Assembly: GCF_014884995.1 (NCBI RefSeq)
Contig: NZ_JABMII010000005.1
Location: 78,580-142,579 of the forward strand
Source: Spirabiliibacterium pneumoniae
GTDB taxonomy: Bacteria > Pseudomonadota > Gammaproteobacteria > Enterobacterales > Pasteurellaceae
DNA: 64,000 nucleotides
Direction of reading: 5' to 3'
Below the pieces are notes generated by a model. The model did not search any database. It was given only the letters and a program-made list of their open reading frames with translations, and was not told where the DNA came from. This document shows, one piece after another, positions 49,575 through 58,774 of this stretch. Each line of letters opens with the position of its first letter. The stretch's first letter is position 1. Made by a program: the position numbers and the translations under genes.

Positions 49575-50627
49575 TTACATTTTGAAAGTTTTAGCACCTT
49601 GTACGGCAACTTCAACACGACGGTCTGGGGCTAAACAAGCGATAAGTGCTTTGCGGCCTTTAACAGCGTCACAGTTGCTGCCAGTTACAGGGTTAGCTTC
49701 ACCGTAACCTACTGCAGAAACGTTAGTTTGTGGAACACCTTTAGAAACTAAGTAGTTAGCTACAGTTTCAGCACGTTTTTGAGAAAGTTTCAAGTTGTAA
49801 GCGTCTGAACCTAAACGGTCAGTGTAACCTGCAACGTTGAAGTTAGGGTTGCCAAGACCTGATTGAGCAACTTCAGCAGTCATAGTGTCGATTGCTTGTG
49901 CAGCAGCTGGTTTTAAGTCTGCTTTGTTGAATGCAAACAATACGTCAGAGCTGAATGCGAATTTTTTAGTTACGATTTCAGGTGCTTGTGCAGTTTGACC
50001 GAAACGGTAAGTCAAGCCTGCATATACAGTACCGATATCTGGACGGTAGTCAACAGTTTGGTTATCAACTTTTAATTTACCAACGTTGTTCAGCCATTGG
50101 TATTCAACGCTTGCAGTCAAGCTTGGAGTGATTGCATATTCTAAACCACCAGCGAAAAGTGCTGAAACACGGTTAGAGTGTTTTTTCTCTGCCTTTTTAC
50201 CAGTAACTTTATAGTTAGAATGAACTAATGCAGCACCTGCTTTCGCATAGAAATCCAAATCTGTTACGATTGGATAGCTTGCTTTTAAGCTCAAATTGGC
50301 ACCGTGAGCAGTGTGTTTAAATTTATCTGCACCTGGCGCTTTCAATTCATAACTGCCGTAGTAGTCATAACCTAATTCAGCAGCAAAGTTTGGAGTAATT
50401 TGGTAACCACCCACAACACCATAAGCTACAGAGTTACGACGAGTCTTGTCAAATTTAACATCACTGTTAGCATTATTAATAACACTGCTGCCAACTTTAA
50501 CGCCATCATGGAATTGTGACCAACCGGCTTTTAAACCAGCATAGAAAGTGTTTGCTTGTGGTGCTGCTTGAGCTACTGAAGCCAAAGCCAAACCAGAAAT
50601 AGCTAATGCAATTGCTGTTTTTTTCAT
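49575..50627 (-). CDS. ompA: Outer membrane protein OmpA (P5-type)
   Basis: Major outer-membrane porin-like protein that anchors the outer membrane to peptidoglycan. The 350-residue precursor has a 21-residue signal peptide ending AQA, an eight-stranded barrel (about 22-205) and a C-terminal OmpA domain starting near VTKKFAFSSDVLFAFNKADL, with the peptidoglycan-binding NFNVAGYTDRLGSDAYNLKLSQKRAE. The two C-terminal cysteines (SNCDA, IACLAPDRR) can form a disulfide. Codon use is strongly biased, as for highly expressed genes, and uptake signals are absent within it. Confidence 0.97.
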   Translation of the reverse strand: MKKTAIALAISGLALASVAQAAPQANTFYAGLKAGWSQFHDGVKVGSSVINNANSDVKFDKTRRNSVAYGVVGGYQITPNFAAELGYDYYGSYELKAPGADKFKHTAHGANLSLKASYPIVTDLDFYAKAGAALVHSNYKVTGKKAEKKHSNRVSALFAGGLEYAITPSLTASVEYQWLNNVGKLKVDNQTVDYRPDIGTVYAGLTYRFGQTAQAPEIVTKKFAFSSDVLFAFNKADLKPAAAQAIDTMTAEVAQSGLGNPNFNVAGYTDRLGSDAYNLKLSQKRAETVANYLVSKGVPQTNVSAVGYGEANPVTGSNCDAVKGRKALIACLAPDRRVEVAVQGAKTFKM

Positions 50628-50754
50628 TTCAATGTCCTCTTTAATTGAGTTAAGTATTCGCCGATTTATAGATTTAATAAAGTGAATCGGCTAATCCGTT
50701 TATAGAGCAACTCTATACAGACTAACAAGCTCTGAAGATTGCTCTTCTGAGTGT
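50628..50754 (-). promoter_or_regulatory. Structured 5' untranslated region of ompA
   Basis: About 126 transcribed bases precede the ompA start. They hold two inverted repeats: AGAGCAA with TTGCTCT around 50,705-50,745, and CCGATT with AATCGG around 50,662-50,690. Long structured leaders protect ompA mRNA from RNase E in enterobacteria. An AGAGGA ribosome site precedes the ATG. Confidence 0.55.
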
Positions 50755-50760
50755 GGGTTT

Positions 50761-50789
50761 ATTATCAGCGACTCAACGCTGAAAATCAA
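50761..50789 (-). promoter_or_regulatory. Promoter of ompA
   Basis: On the minus strand, TTGATT (50789-50784) and GATAAT (50766-50761) are separated by exactly 17 bases; TG precedes the -10, an extended form. No gene lies in the remaining gap to ydiJ. Confidence 0.7.
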
Positions 50790-51006
50790 CCAAATTGACC
50801 GATAATTTCGCCTTTTTGGTTGAAATTTAATCAAAAAGATGTTTTTTAACCCTTTTTTAGCTTAAAAGATGAACTTTTTCAGCACATTTTTATCCTAATG
50901 TATTTAGGGATTTAAACGTGCAGGTGGCTTTTATCTCGCGCCAAATATGCTAGAATTCGCCATCATTCTACCTTATTTTTATGTTGCACGCTATTTGGAA
51001 TTTATT

Positions 51007-54000
51007 ATGTTGCCTCGCTTAAACGCTATCCCAGCTATCAGCCCACAGGCTCGGGATTATCTCACCGCACTTGCTTTACAACAATTTGAAGGCGACATTG
51101 TTACCAGTTATGCTGCACGGCTTAGCATGGCAACCGATAACAGTGTCTATCAGCAATTGCCACAGGCGATTTTATTTCCGAAAACGCTCGCCGATGTGGT
51201 GCGTTTAACCAAACTGGCACAGCAACCGCACTTTCAATCGCTAACCTTCACGCCTCGTGGCGGCGGCACGGGCACCAACGGGCAAGCGCTAAATAATAAC
51301 ATCATCGTTGATCTCTCACGGCATATGAACCAGATTTTGGAGCTAAATGTGCAAGAGCGCTGGGTGCGCGTGCAAGCTGGCGTGGTCAAAGATCAACTAA
51401 ACGCGTTTTTGAAACCACACGGGCTGTTTTTTGCGCCAGAACTTTCCACCAGCAACCGTGCGACGATCGGCGGCATGATTAACACCGACGCCTCTGGGCA
51501 AGGCTCGTTACAATATGGCAAAACATCCGACCATGTTATTGCGCTGAAATCCGTGTTAATCAATGGTGAGATTTTAACCACCGCGCCACAAAATGCCACG
51601 CAGTTTGATCAAGCCGCGACCGCACTTTCCCCTTTTGCTGCGCAATTGGAGCGAAATGTGGCGCAGCTATGTAAAGACAACCGCCAAATCATCATGAATG
51701 ATCTCCCGCAGCTTAACCGCTTTTTAACGGGATATGATCTCAAAAATGTGTTCAATGATGACATGAGCGCATTCAACCTCAGCCGCATTATTACCGGCTC
51801 CGAGGGCTCGCTGGCGTTTGTGTGTGAGGCCAAGCTCAACTTGCTGCCGATCCCCAAATACCGCACTTTGCTCAACATTAAATACGATGCTTTTGACTCC
51901 GCCCTGCGCGCTGCGCCGCTACTGGTGAAAGCCAATGCGCTTTCTGTTGAAACGGTGGACGCAAAAGTGCTTAATCTCGCCAAGCAAGACATTATTTGGC
52001 ATTCAGTGAAGGATCTCCTCACGGAATCCCCCGATAAACCGATTGTCGGCATTAATATCGTGGAATTTGCTGGCAATAATCCGCAAGTGATCGAAAAACG
52101 AGTGGCCGAATTATGCGCCCAGCTTGATGCGGATCTGGCTGCCAAACGTGGCGGGCTGATTGGTTATCAACGCTGCGATGATCTTGATTCTATCTTGAAA
52201 ATTTACGCTATGCGTAAAAAAGCCGTTGGCCTGTTAGGCAACGCGAAAGGGCGTGCTAAGCCCATTCCATTTGTGGAAGACACCTGCGTGCCGCCTGAGA
52301 ACTTGGCCGATTACATCAGCGAATTTCGAGCCTTACTTGACCGCCACCAGCTGCAATATGGCATGTTTGGGCATGTGGATGCTGGCGTGCTGCACGTGCG
52401 CCCTGCGCTTGATTTGTGTGATGAGGCACAAGTGCGGTTGCTGAAAACCATTTCAGACAGCGTGGTAGAACTCACCGCAAAATACGGTGGCTTGATTTGG
52501 GGTGAGCACGGCAAAGGGCTGCGTTCGAGCTATGCGCCACGCTTTTTTGGCGACACGCTATGGCAGTTATTGCGGCAAATCAAAACGTGGTTTGACCCAC
52601 ACAATCGTCTCAATCCAGGTAAAATTTGCACACCGCTGGACAACGACACCGCACTTTTACCTGTGCTTTCGCCAATGCGCGCTGATTTCGATCGCCAAAT
52701 TCCCGTGCAAACCCGTGACTCGTTTCCAGGCGCAATGAACTGCAACGGCAATGGCTTGTGTTTCAACTATGATGTACACAGCCCGATGTGCCCGTCTTAC
52801 AAAGTCAGCCGTGACCGCACTTTTTCACCGAAAGGGCGCGCGGCCATGGTGCGTGAATGGCTGCGATTGTTAACGGAGCAAGGCGTTCGCCCAGAGGAGC
52901 TGGATTTCAATGCGCAAAGTGCGGTCAGCCTGCGGGATTTAGCGCAGAAATTGACCTCTAGCTGGCGCAAATGGCGTGGCGAGTATGACTTTTCCCACGA
53001 GGTGAAAGCCAGCATGGACACCTGTTTGGCATGCAAGGCTTGCGCCAGCCAATGCCCGATTAAAATTGATGTACCGCGCTTTCGGGCTAAATTTAACCAT
53101 TTTTATCACCAGCGTTACCTGCGCCCGATAAAAGATCATGTGGTCGCCAACGTGGAGCTTTATGCGCCGTTGATGGCAAAAGCGCCCAAGCTCGCCAATG
53201 CGCTAACCAATAACACACTCACCGCCGCGCTGGCGCAAAAAACCATTGGTATGGTGGATTTACCCACATTGAGCACGCCAACGTTGGCTGAGCAATTACA
53301 AAAGTGCGGTTGCCCTGCGTTTTCACTTGAAACACTTGAAAAACTCAGCCCGCAACAAAAAGCACAATCGGTGCTGGTGGTGCAAGATCCGTTTACCTCG
53401 TTCTATGATGCCAATGTAGTGGGCGATTTTGTCCGCCTTGCACAAAAACTTGGGTTCACGGCGTATGTGCTGCCGTTCAAACCTAACGGCAAGGCGCAGC
53501 ATATTAAAGGCTTTTTAACCCGCTTTGCCAAAACGGCGCGCAACCAGGGCGAATTTCTCCACCGCATCAGCCAACTCGGCATCGCGATGGTGGGCGTGGA
53601 CCCTGCTATTGTGTTGTCATACCGCGATGAATACCGTGAAATTTTAGGGGAAAGCCTGCCATTTGACGTGCTGATGACCAACGAATGGCTCAGCCAACAA
53701 CTCGACAGCCTGCCAACGCCAGCGAACTTAGACGCGCAAACATGGTATCTCTACCCACACTGCACAGAAATCACCGCTGTGCCAAACAGCGGGCAACTGT
53801 GGCAACGTATTTTTACCCATTTTGGGCAGCAACTTGAATGTGAAGGTGTTGGCTGCTGCGGCATGGCAGGCACCTTTGGGCACGAGAGCCAACATATCGC
53901 AATGTCGAAAGCCATTTATCAACTCTCATGGGCAAAAAAAATACAAGCTCGCCCTGCCGATCACTGCCTCGCCACGGGCTACTCCTGTCGCTCACAGGTT

Positions 54001-54069
54001 AAACGCATGGCGCATTTCACAGCTAAACACCCAATTCAAGCCTTATTATCACTGTGGAGTGCTGAATAA
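51007..54069 (+). CDS. ydiJ: FAD-linked oxidoreductase YdiJ (D-2-hydroxyglutarate dehydrogenase type)
   Basis: Large flavoprotein of about 1020 residues. Domains in order: FAD-binding domain (FTPRGGGTGTNGQALNNNII near residue 80), FAD-oxidase C-terminal domain (HVDAGVLHVRPALD), a ferredoxin-like iron-sulfur domain with CLACKACASQCPIKID near 675, and a C-terminal CCG cysteine-rich domain ending in GVGCCGMAGTFGHE. E. coli YdiJ oxidises D-2-hydroxyglutarate and related D-hydroxy acids. The ATG at 51007 matches the family N terminus; the upstream ATG at 50947 is rejected. It overlaps menI by one base (TAATG). Confidence 0.94.
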   Translation: MLPRLNAIPAISPQARDYLTALALQQFEGDIVTSYAARLSMATDNSVYQQLPQAILFPKTLADVVRLTKLAQQPHFQSLTFTPRGGGTGTNGQALNNNIIVDLSRHMNQILELNVQERWVRVQAGVVKDQLNAFLKPHGLFFAPELSTSNRATIGGMINTDASGQGSLQYGKTSDHVIALKSVLINGEILTTAPQNATQFDQAATALSPFAAQLERNVAQLCKDNRQIIMNDLPQLNRFLTGYDLKNVFNDDMSAFNLSRIITGSEGSLAFVCEAKLNLLPIPKYRTLLNIKYDAFDSALRAAPLLVKANALSVETVDAKVLNLAKQDIIWHSVKDLLTESPDKPIVGINIVEFAGNNPQVIEKRVAELCAQLDADLAAKRGGLIGYQRCDDLDSILKIYAMRKKAVGLLGNAKGRAKPIPFVEDTCVPPENLADYISEFRALLDRHQLQYGMFGHVDAGVLHVRPALDLCDEAQVRLLKTISDSVVELTAKYGGLIWGEHGKGLRSSYAPRFFGDTLWQLLRQIKTWFDPHNRLNPGKICTPLDNDTALLPVLSPMRADFDRQIPVQTRDSFPGAMNCNGNGLCFNYDVHSPMCPSYKVSRDRTFSPKGRAAMVREWLRLLTEQGVRPEELDFNAQSAVSLRDLAQKLTSSWRKWRGEYDFSHEVKASMDTCLACKACASQCPIKIDVPRFRAKFNHFYHQRYLRPIKDHVVANVELYAPLMAKAPKLANALTNNTLTAALAQKTIGMVDLPTLSTPTLAEQLQKCGCPAFSLETLEKLSPQQKAQSVLVVQDPFTSFYDANVVGDFVRLAQKLGFTAYVLPFKPNGKAQHIKGFLTRFAKTARNQGEFLHRISQLGIAMVGVDPAIVLSYRDEYREILGESLPFDVLMTNEWLSQQLDSLPTPANLDAQTWYLYPHCTEITAVPNSGQLWQRIFTHFGQQLECEGVGCCGMAGTFGHESQHIAMSKAIYQLSWAKKIQARPADHCLATGYSCRSQVKRMAHFTAKHPIQALLSLWSAE

Positions 54070-54494
54070 TGTGGAAGCGAAATTTGAGTGTGGACGCTCT
54101 TAATGCTTTATGCGCACAAAGTGCGGTCAGTCATCTCGGCATTGAATTTAGCGAAAAAGGCGCTGATTATCTTGAAGCGCGCCTGCTGGTGTGTGAAAAA
54201 TCAAGCCAGCCAATGGGATTTTTGCACGGCGGAGCATCGGTGCTGCTAGCAGAAACCGTCGGCTCGCTCGCTGGCTTATGTTGTGTTGAGCAAGGCATGG
54301 CCGTGGTCGGCAGCGAAATCAACGCCAGCCACCTGCGCCCAGTCAAATTAGGTGACACTGTCCGCGCACGCGCCACTGCTCTGCGCTTAGGTAAAACGCA
54401 ACATGTGTGGCAAATTGCCATTATTGACAGCGCCGATCGGTTAGTTTGTCAAAGCCGATTGACCTTGCAAGTGGTGAAAGCACAACCCAAATAA
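54069..54494 (+). CDS. menI: Hotdog-fold thioesterase (MenI/YdiI family)
   Basis: Hydrolyses an aromatic acyl-CoA, in E. coli 1,4-dihydroxy-2-naphthoyl-CoA in menaquinone synthesis. The 141-residue protein has the PMGFLHGGASVLLAETVGSLAG motif that carries the active-site glutamate (in LAETVGS), and GSEINASHLRPVKLGDTVRA. The substrate could be another acyl-CoA, since YdiI-like enzymes are promiscuous. It is translationally coupled to ydiJ and lies 16 bases before hemH. Confidence 0.92.
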   Translation: MWKRNLSVDALNALCAQSAVSHLGIEFSEKGADYLEARLLVCEKSSQPMGFLHGGASVLLAETVGSLAGLCCVEQGMAVVGSEINASHLRPVKLGDTVRARATALRLGKTQHVWQIAIIDSADRLVCQSRLTLQVVKAQPK

Positions 54495-54510
54495 TCAGGA
54501 TAATGATCAC

Positions 54511-55494
54511 ATGAAAACAGGCATTTTATTGGTCAACCTCGGCACCCCTTCTGCACCAACAGCCAGTGCGGTACGCACTTATTTGCGTCAGTTTCTCTCG
54601 GATCGACGGGTCATCGACGTGCCACGTTGGCTTTGGGCGTTGATTCTAAATGGTGCGATTTTACCCTTTCGCTCCCCACGCGTGGCGAAACTTTATCAAT
54701 CTATTTGGACAGCGCAAGGCTCACCTCTGCTTGCCATCAGTCGAGAACAACAACAAAAACTACAACAGCGCTTCACTGATGGTAACATCATCGTTGAATT
54801 GGGCATGACCTATGGCGAGCCATCAATACAAAGTGCGGTCGATAACTTAATTGCCCAAGCGGTGGGCAAAATCATCGTGTTGCCACTCTATCCGCAATAC
54901 TCCTCCACCACAACCGCCAGCGTATTCGACGCCTTTGCCGCGAGCTTAAAGCAACACCGCTACATGCCTGAAATTGCATTTATTCATCACTATCATAACC
55001 ACCCAAACTACATCACCGCCCTCGCTAATAGCATCGGAAAACTCAATGATGATGAATTGCTACTCTTTTCTTTCCACGGCATCCCGCAGCGTTATGCCGA
55101 TGAAGGCGACATCTACCCACAACACTGCCAACAAACCGCGCAGGCGGTTGCAACCGCACTTGGACTTTCAGACACACAATGGCGCATGACATTTCAATCT
55201 CGCTTTGGCAAAGAGCCTTGGCTACAACCCTACACCGACGTCACCCTAGAACAGCTCGCCAAAGCGGGCAAGCACAAACGTATCGCCGTCATCTGCCCAG
55301 GTTTTTCGGTTGACTGTTTGGAAACATTGGAAGAAATCGCTGAAGAAAACCGTGACATTTTTATCGCCAACGGCGGCGAGCACTACCGCTACATCCCCAC
55401 ACTCAACGCCCGAGACGATCATATCAGCATGATGGAAACGTTGGTTGATGGGTTGCTATCCCAGTCGCACCACACACCCTGTAGTAAATTTTAG
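54511..55494 (+). CDS. hemH: Ferrochelatase
   Basis: Inserts Fe2+ into protoporphyrin IX, the last step of haem synthesis. The 327-residue protein has the N-terminal LVNLGTPSAPTASAVRTYLR, the active-site histidine in FSFHGIPQRY and the acidic motif in CPGFSVDCLETLEEI. Its presence shows this organism can finish haem synthesis, unlike strict haem auxotrophs that still retain hemH for salvage. It is the last chromosomal-core gene before the accessory region. Confidence 0.97.
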   Translation: MKTGILLVNLGTPSAPTASAVRTYLRQFLSDRRVIDVPRWLWALILNGAILPFRSPRVAKLYQSIWTAQGSPLLAISREQQQKLQQRFTDGNIIVELGMTYGEPSIQSAVDNLIAQAVGKIIVLPLYPQYSSTTTASVFDAFAASLKQHRYMPEIAFIHHYHNHPNYITALANSIGKLNDDELLLFSFHGIPQRYADEGDIYPQHCQQTAQAVATALGLSDTQWRMTFQSRFGKEPWLQPYTDVTLEQLAKAGKHKRIAVICPGFSVDCLETLEEIAEENRDIFIANGGEHYRYIPTLNARDDHISMMETLVDGLLSQSHHTPCSKF

Positions 55495-55580
55495 CAATAC
55501 ATTTTTAGGGGTAGTATAACGTGTTACTTAATAAATGACTAAAACCGCCATATTCCGTTATGCTGCATTAGATAAACAAA

Positions 55581-55610
55581 AAGCCCTAAAGCGTTGATTC
55601 TCTAGGGCTT
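55581..55610 (-). terminator. Minus-strand terminator at the left edge of the element
   Basis: AAGCCCTA and TAGGGCTT form an 8-base-pair stem with a 14-base loop; on the minus strand it is followed by T5. It would end a transcript from the element, not hemH. Confidence 0.6.
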
Positions 55611-55717
55611 ATTAAACATATTGGAGTGTATTTTATTTGAAGTTGGTGCCTGAGCGTGACCTGAATTTAACACGTAACATATTGAATTTTAATAAGGTCA
55701 TCATTCAACCTATCGTT

Positions 55718-55739
55718 TCGTGGTTCTTCTCGTGGTTCT
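55718..55739. repeat. Two 10-base direct repeats near the element boundary
   Basis: TCGTGGTTCT occurs at 55718-55727 and 55730-55739, 12 bases apart. Such short phased repeats are common as arm-type sites for integrase or excisionase, but no integrase is visible to support this. Confidence 0.35.
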
Positions 55740-55893
55740 ATTTGTCAACGCTAGGCAAAAAATGAACAATTTTTTTTGCTTTATTTTCTGCAAGAGATTA
55801 ACAGATTTTTGGCCACATAAAAACATCGCCCAGATGGCACCAGTAAAAAATGCAAAATAAAAAAATTTTAAAAAACTAAAAACTTTTCACTTT

Positions 55894-56010
55894 TTATCCC
55901 CTTATCCCCTTATTGAGTATAAGTCATTGTTATTAAATATAAAAAATAAGTGGGTGGCATTTTTAAAGCCACTTATTTACCCCCTTTTTCAGCCACTTTA
56001 GCCCCTTTTT
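55894..56010. repeat. Iteron-like repeats downstream of the helicase gene
   Basis: TTATCCCC is repeated in tandem at 55894-55901 and 55902-55909. Further on, AGCCACTTATTTA-CCCCCTTTTT (55967-55989) is echoed by AGCCACTTTA-GCCCCTTTTT (55991-56010). In P4 and staphylococcal islands the origin lies next to the replication gene, and this AT-rich, repeated tract is in that position. Confidence 0.45.
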
Positions 56011-56045
56011 GATGTTTTTGTGTGTGATTTTGTGTGCAGTGAGCA

Positions 56046-56074
56046 ATAAAAAAGCCACTCGTTAAAGTGGCTTT
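56046..56074 (-). terminator. Terminator of the element's main operon
   Basis: AAAGCCACT (56051-56059) and AGTGGCTTT (56066-56074) form a 9-base-pair stem, with T6 following on the minus strand, ten bases beyond the helicase stop. Confidence 0.9.
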
Positions 56075-56083
56075 ACGTGGTGC

Positions 56084-57874
56084 TTATCCTTCCCATTCTC
56101 GGAAGATTTCAGCATGGTGCCGTCGCCAGTAGATATTAGTTATCTGTGAACCGTCTTTTATCCGTGTTTTGATTTCGGCTGATTGCCCTGTGTTTTTGAG
56201 TGCGTCAGGTAACGCTGCTTTAAACGCCTGCACGGATAGCACGCCTTTGATGTTTTGACAGTCACAATAATGCGTATATGCGCCGTAAAGTGTATCGTGC
56301 TTAGGCCGCTTTGATAGCTGGCTACCATAGTAAAGACCATTAATGATTTTCGCCTGCTCGCGTGGCGCGTCGGTTTCATTGACTGGCTGCACAGTAAGAT
56401 AGCTGGCAAAGTCTATCAAGTGGTTACTTTGCTGTTTAATATCAATCGCTGATTGCTCGTCTTTTTGCTGTTCAAGAATGAATTTAGCCTCTAATGGGTC
56501 AGCATTAAACCTTGCTAGCAATAAATGCACTATGCCATATAACTCACCTTTGATTTTATCTAGAAAATGAATATCACGCTTTGTTGCGGGAATTTGTTTG
56601 TTAAATGGAATAATTACACGCCGACGTGCTACGCCGCCATTACGGTCGGTGAATAGTAAAGGGTAGTTAGTCACCAGTAAAAACACTGGCGTTAACCGCG
56701 CCTTAATTTCGTCTTTGTACAAAATCTTTATGCTTACCTCGTCACCGCCAGTAATGGCTTTCAGTGCGTCTGCGCTACCTGTGTAATTAGCTTGGTCAGG
56801 TGAGTAAGCCAACGATTTATTCAGCATACATGCACGCCCTTTGGGGTCTTCTATGCTTTTTAGTGAAATAATCGCTGTGTTCTTTGTGCCATTGAGTATT
56901 TGTGCTACTTCGCCAAAGACTGATTTGCCTGCACCCGCTACGCCAGTAATCTCAAGAAATAACGTCCATTTGTGTTGATTGGTGAGCACCATATAAAGGC
57001 CAGCTAAAAGCACGTCGATTTTCTTTTTATCACCGTTGGTTAAAAAAACCATCCATTGGTTAAAAATCGGCGTTTCTAGGCTGTCAGTATTCAAAGTGAA
57101 GTTATCTATCTCACGCAAGCCTAACGCTTCACTATGCGCTAGAAATTCGCCTGTAAGCTTATTCAGTGCGCCATTATTAAAACCTATGTATTCACCTTGC
57201 GTGACAGGCATTTCAGCCAGTGACAAAATAACAACGTCCGCCAGTTTATTTACTCGGTTAGTCGTAAAATCAGCGTCATTTTCACGGTAAAAAGCCAGCA
57301 CTTTACGCCGCAATATTTCGTCGTTAATCTCTGCCCAGTGCGTGCCAGTGTAGGTGTAGGTTTTGCCTAGGGTGGTGTCACGCCGCAACGGCTCTTTATG
57401 CCAACTTAAAAAAGCCTCTAGTGCTTGGCGAGTGCTGCAATGACTTAGATCGACTTTAGGGGCTTCAACAAGGGCATTATTTACCATATCTTCGCCTGCA
57501 CGCACTCGCGCTAGCTTGTCGCTCCAGTTCTCTCGGTCGCCGCCACTTGTCCAGTCAAAGAAATAAAGCCTGTCCAGTTCGCTATGATTAGCTAGGCTGT
57601 AAATAATCCGCTCTATCTCGTCTTCGCTTAAATCGCCTGCTTTGTTAATGCTGGCTATCTTTTGCTTTTTATGCACAATCTGCAAGTCTTGTGCCCGTTC
57701 TAGCTGCTCTTCAGCAAGCGTGACCATATTTTTATTATACGCAAGCCCTCGCGCCGTGATAATCATCTCACGTTGCACAGTGCTAAAAGCCTGCGTGCCT
57801 GCAATGATAATCGCCTCGTCTTGGTAGGCTCTCGGCTGAGTTGTCAAATACGGGGCTTTAGTTAATCGTGTCAT
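56084..57874 (-). CDS. D5/P4-type replication helicase (SF3), 'phage/plasmid primase' family
   Basis: A roughly 596-residue replication protein. The C-terminal half has the SF3 helicase core: Walker A GVAGAGKSVFGE near residue 330, Walker B region LAYSPDQ, and sensor segment PVFLLVTNYPLLFTDRN, followed by a C-terminal domain with the AYTHYCDCQNIKG winged-helix pattern seen in D5 proteins. The region before the helicase matches a D5_N-like domain. I see no toprim or archaeo-eukaryotic primase motifs at the N terminus, so it may be helicase only. The ATG at 57874 follows a GGGGG element; the start at 57904 has none. It is the last gene of the operon. Confidence 0.85.
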   Translation of the reverse strand: MTRLTKAPYLTTQPRAYQDEAIIIAGTQAFSTVQREMIITARGLAYNKNMVTLAEEQLERAQDLQIVHKKQKIASINKAGDLSEDEIERIIYSLANHSELDRLYFFDWTSGGDRENWSDKLARVRAGEDMVNNALVEAPKVDLSHCSTRQALEAFLSWHKEPLRRDTTLGKTYTYTGTHWAEINDEILRRKVLAFYRENDADFTTNRVNKLADVVILSLAEMPVTQGEYIGFNNGALNKLTGEFLAHSEALGLREIDNFTLNTDSLETPIFNQWMVFLTNGDKKKIDVLLAGLYMVLTNQHKWTLFLEITGVAGAGKSVFGEVAQILNGTKNTAIISLKSIEDPKGRACMLNKSLAYSPDQANYTGSADALKAITGGDEVSIKILYKDEIKARLTPVFLLVTNYPLLFTDRNGGVARRRVIIPFNKQIPATKRDIHFLDKIKGELYGIVHLLLARFNADPLEAKFILEQQKDEQSAIDIKQQSNHLIDFASYLTVQPVNETDAPREQAKIINGLYYGSQLSKRPKHDTLYGAYTHYCDCQNIKGVLSVQAFKAALPDALKNTGQSAEIKTRIKDGSQITNIYWRRHHAEIFREWEG

Positions 57875-58262
57875 TACCGCCCCCTGCGTTGTGCTCCAGT
57901 TCATTAAGACGCATTAATGCGGCGTCGCCGACTAAGTTAAGCATTCGCACAAATTCATTGACTATTGCTGTTTGTAAGCATTTCATTTCTAGCACTTGCC
58001 GTGAAAAATCATTTTTCCACTTTTCCACATCATCACTAGGCGGTTGCGGTGATATAGCTAACAAGTGCTTTGAAGCAATATTTATTTCTGCACTAAGCTC
58101 TTTTAATTCATCAAGGGATTGCGCTTCAAACTTGCCAGTTTCGCTTGCAATAAACCCCATTAATAAATCAAAAATAGGGAATAAGGGTATCTGCTCATCA
58201 TTTGTAAGATTAGAAAAGCTAACTTCTAGCATTATTTTTTCAAGGTAGGATAGCTCATTCAT
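57858..58262 (-). CDS. Small helical protein of unknown function (element operon)
   Basis: A 134-residue acidic, mostly helical protein (AEINIASKHLLAISP; FSRQVLEMKCLQTAIVNEFV). No family recognised. Its ATG lies within the stop of the gene before it and follows GGGGGAG, so translation is coupled; its end overlaps the helicase start by 17 bases. Confidence 0.72.
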   Translation of the reverse strand: MNELSYLEKIMLEVSFSNLTNDEQIPLFPIFDLLMGFIASETGKFEAQSLDELKELSAEINIASKHLLAISPQPPSDDVEKWKNDFSRQVLEMKCLQTAIVNEFVRMLNLVGDAALMRLNELEHNAGGGNDTIN

Positions 58263-58581
58263 CCGCTCCCCCTTTTTTCATCTGCTCAATCTGTGAAATA
58301 TTTTCTACAACGTCATCAAGGTGCTTAATAAAAAACTTCGCCGCACGTTTAAAGGCTTTGTTTTTCGCCCTCTGCTCGTCGGCAAGTGCCCCGCCATCGC
58401 CTATCAGCTCAACGACTAAATCGCGCCCTTGCTTTAATCCTGCGCTTAAGCGTGCACTTTCTTCACGCATTTTGAGCTTATGGTGAAAGTCATCAGGGTA
58501 AACATCAGCGCACTTTTGATTAGCCTGTTTGATTAACTCAAATTGGCGCACCCATTGGGCATTGTTGGTTAATTTAGTCAT
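58255..58581 (-). CDS. Small charged helical protein of unknown function (element operon)
   Basis: A 108-residue protein with many Lys, Glu and Ala residues, helical throughout (KLKMREESARLSAGLKQGRD; FKRAAKFFIKHLDDVVENI). No family recognised. The ATG at 58581 follows GGGG and overlaps the end of the previous gene; a longer frame to 58641 is rejected. It overlaps the next gene by eight bases. Confidence 0.7.
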   Translation of the reverse strand: MTKLTNNAQWVRQFELIKQANQKCADVYPDDFHHKLKMREESARLSAGLKQGRDLVVELIGDGGALADEQRAKNKAFKRAAKFFIKHLDDVVENISQIEQMKKGGADE

Positions 58582-58774
58582 TGCTTGCCCCTTTGCCCTT
58601 GTCTTTGATAGCTTGTTGTAAGTCGCTTTGCAGTGCTTCAAGCTCTAGCGCAAAATAATTAATTGCTTTGCTCGGTGAGCCGTCTAAGCCAAAAGCTACA
58701 CAATCAAGCCCCGCAATAATGCCCTCTAGCTTGTTGATCAAGTTATCCATAGCGTCAAAGTCTAAATAGTTCAT
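58574..58774 (-). CDS. Very small helical protein of unknown function (element operon)
   Basis: A 66-residue acidic protein (FDAMDNLINKLEGIIAGLDC; ALELEALQSDLQQAIKDKGK), probably a two-helix protein. No family recognised. The start overlaps the preceding stop by four bases (ATGA), and the end overlaps the next gene. Confidence 0.68.
   Translation of the reverse strand: MNYLDFDAMDNLINKLEGIIAGLDCVAFGLDGSPSKAINYFALELEALQSDLQQAIKDKGKGASND

Larger units (their letters stand above)
55495..56083. other. Gene-free boundary and candidate replication-origin region of the accessory element
   Basis: No convincing gene lies in these 589 bases. They hold a minus-strand terminator (55581-55610), two TCGTGGTTCT direct repeats (55718-55727, 55730-55739), a strongly AT-rich stretch from about 55,760 to 55,950, tandem TTATCCCC repeats (55894-55909) and an AGCCACTT...CCCCTTTTT direct repeat (55967-55989, 55991-56010). 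The junction between chromosome and element must fall in the left part. Confidence 0.5.
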
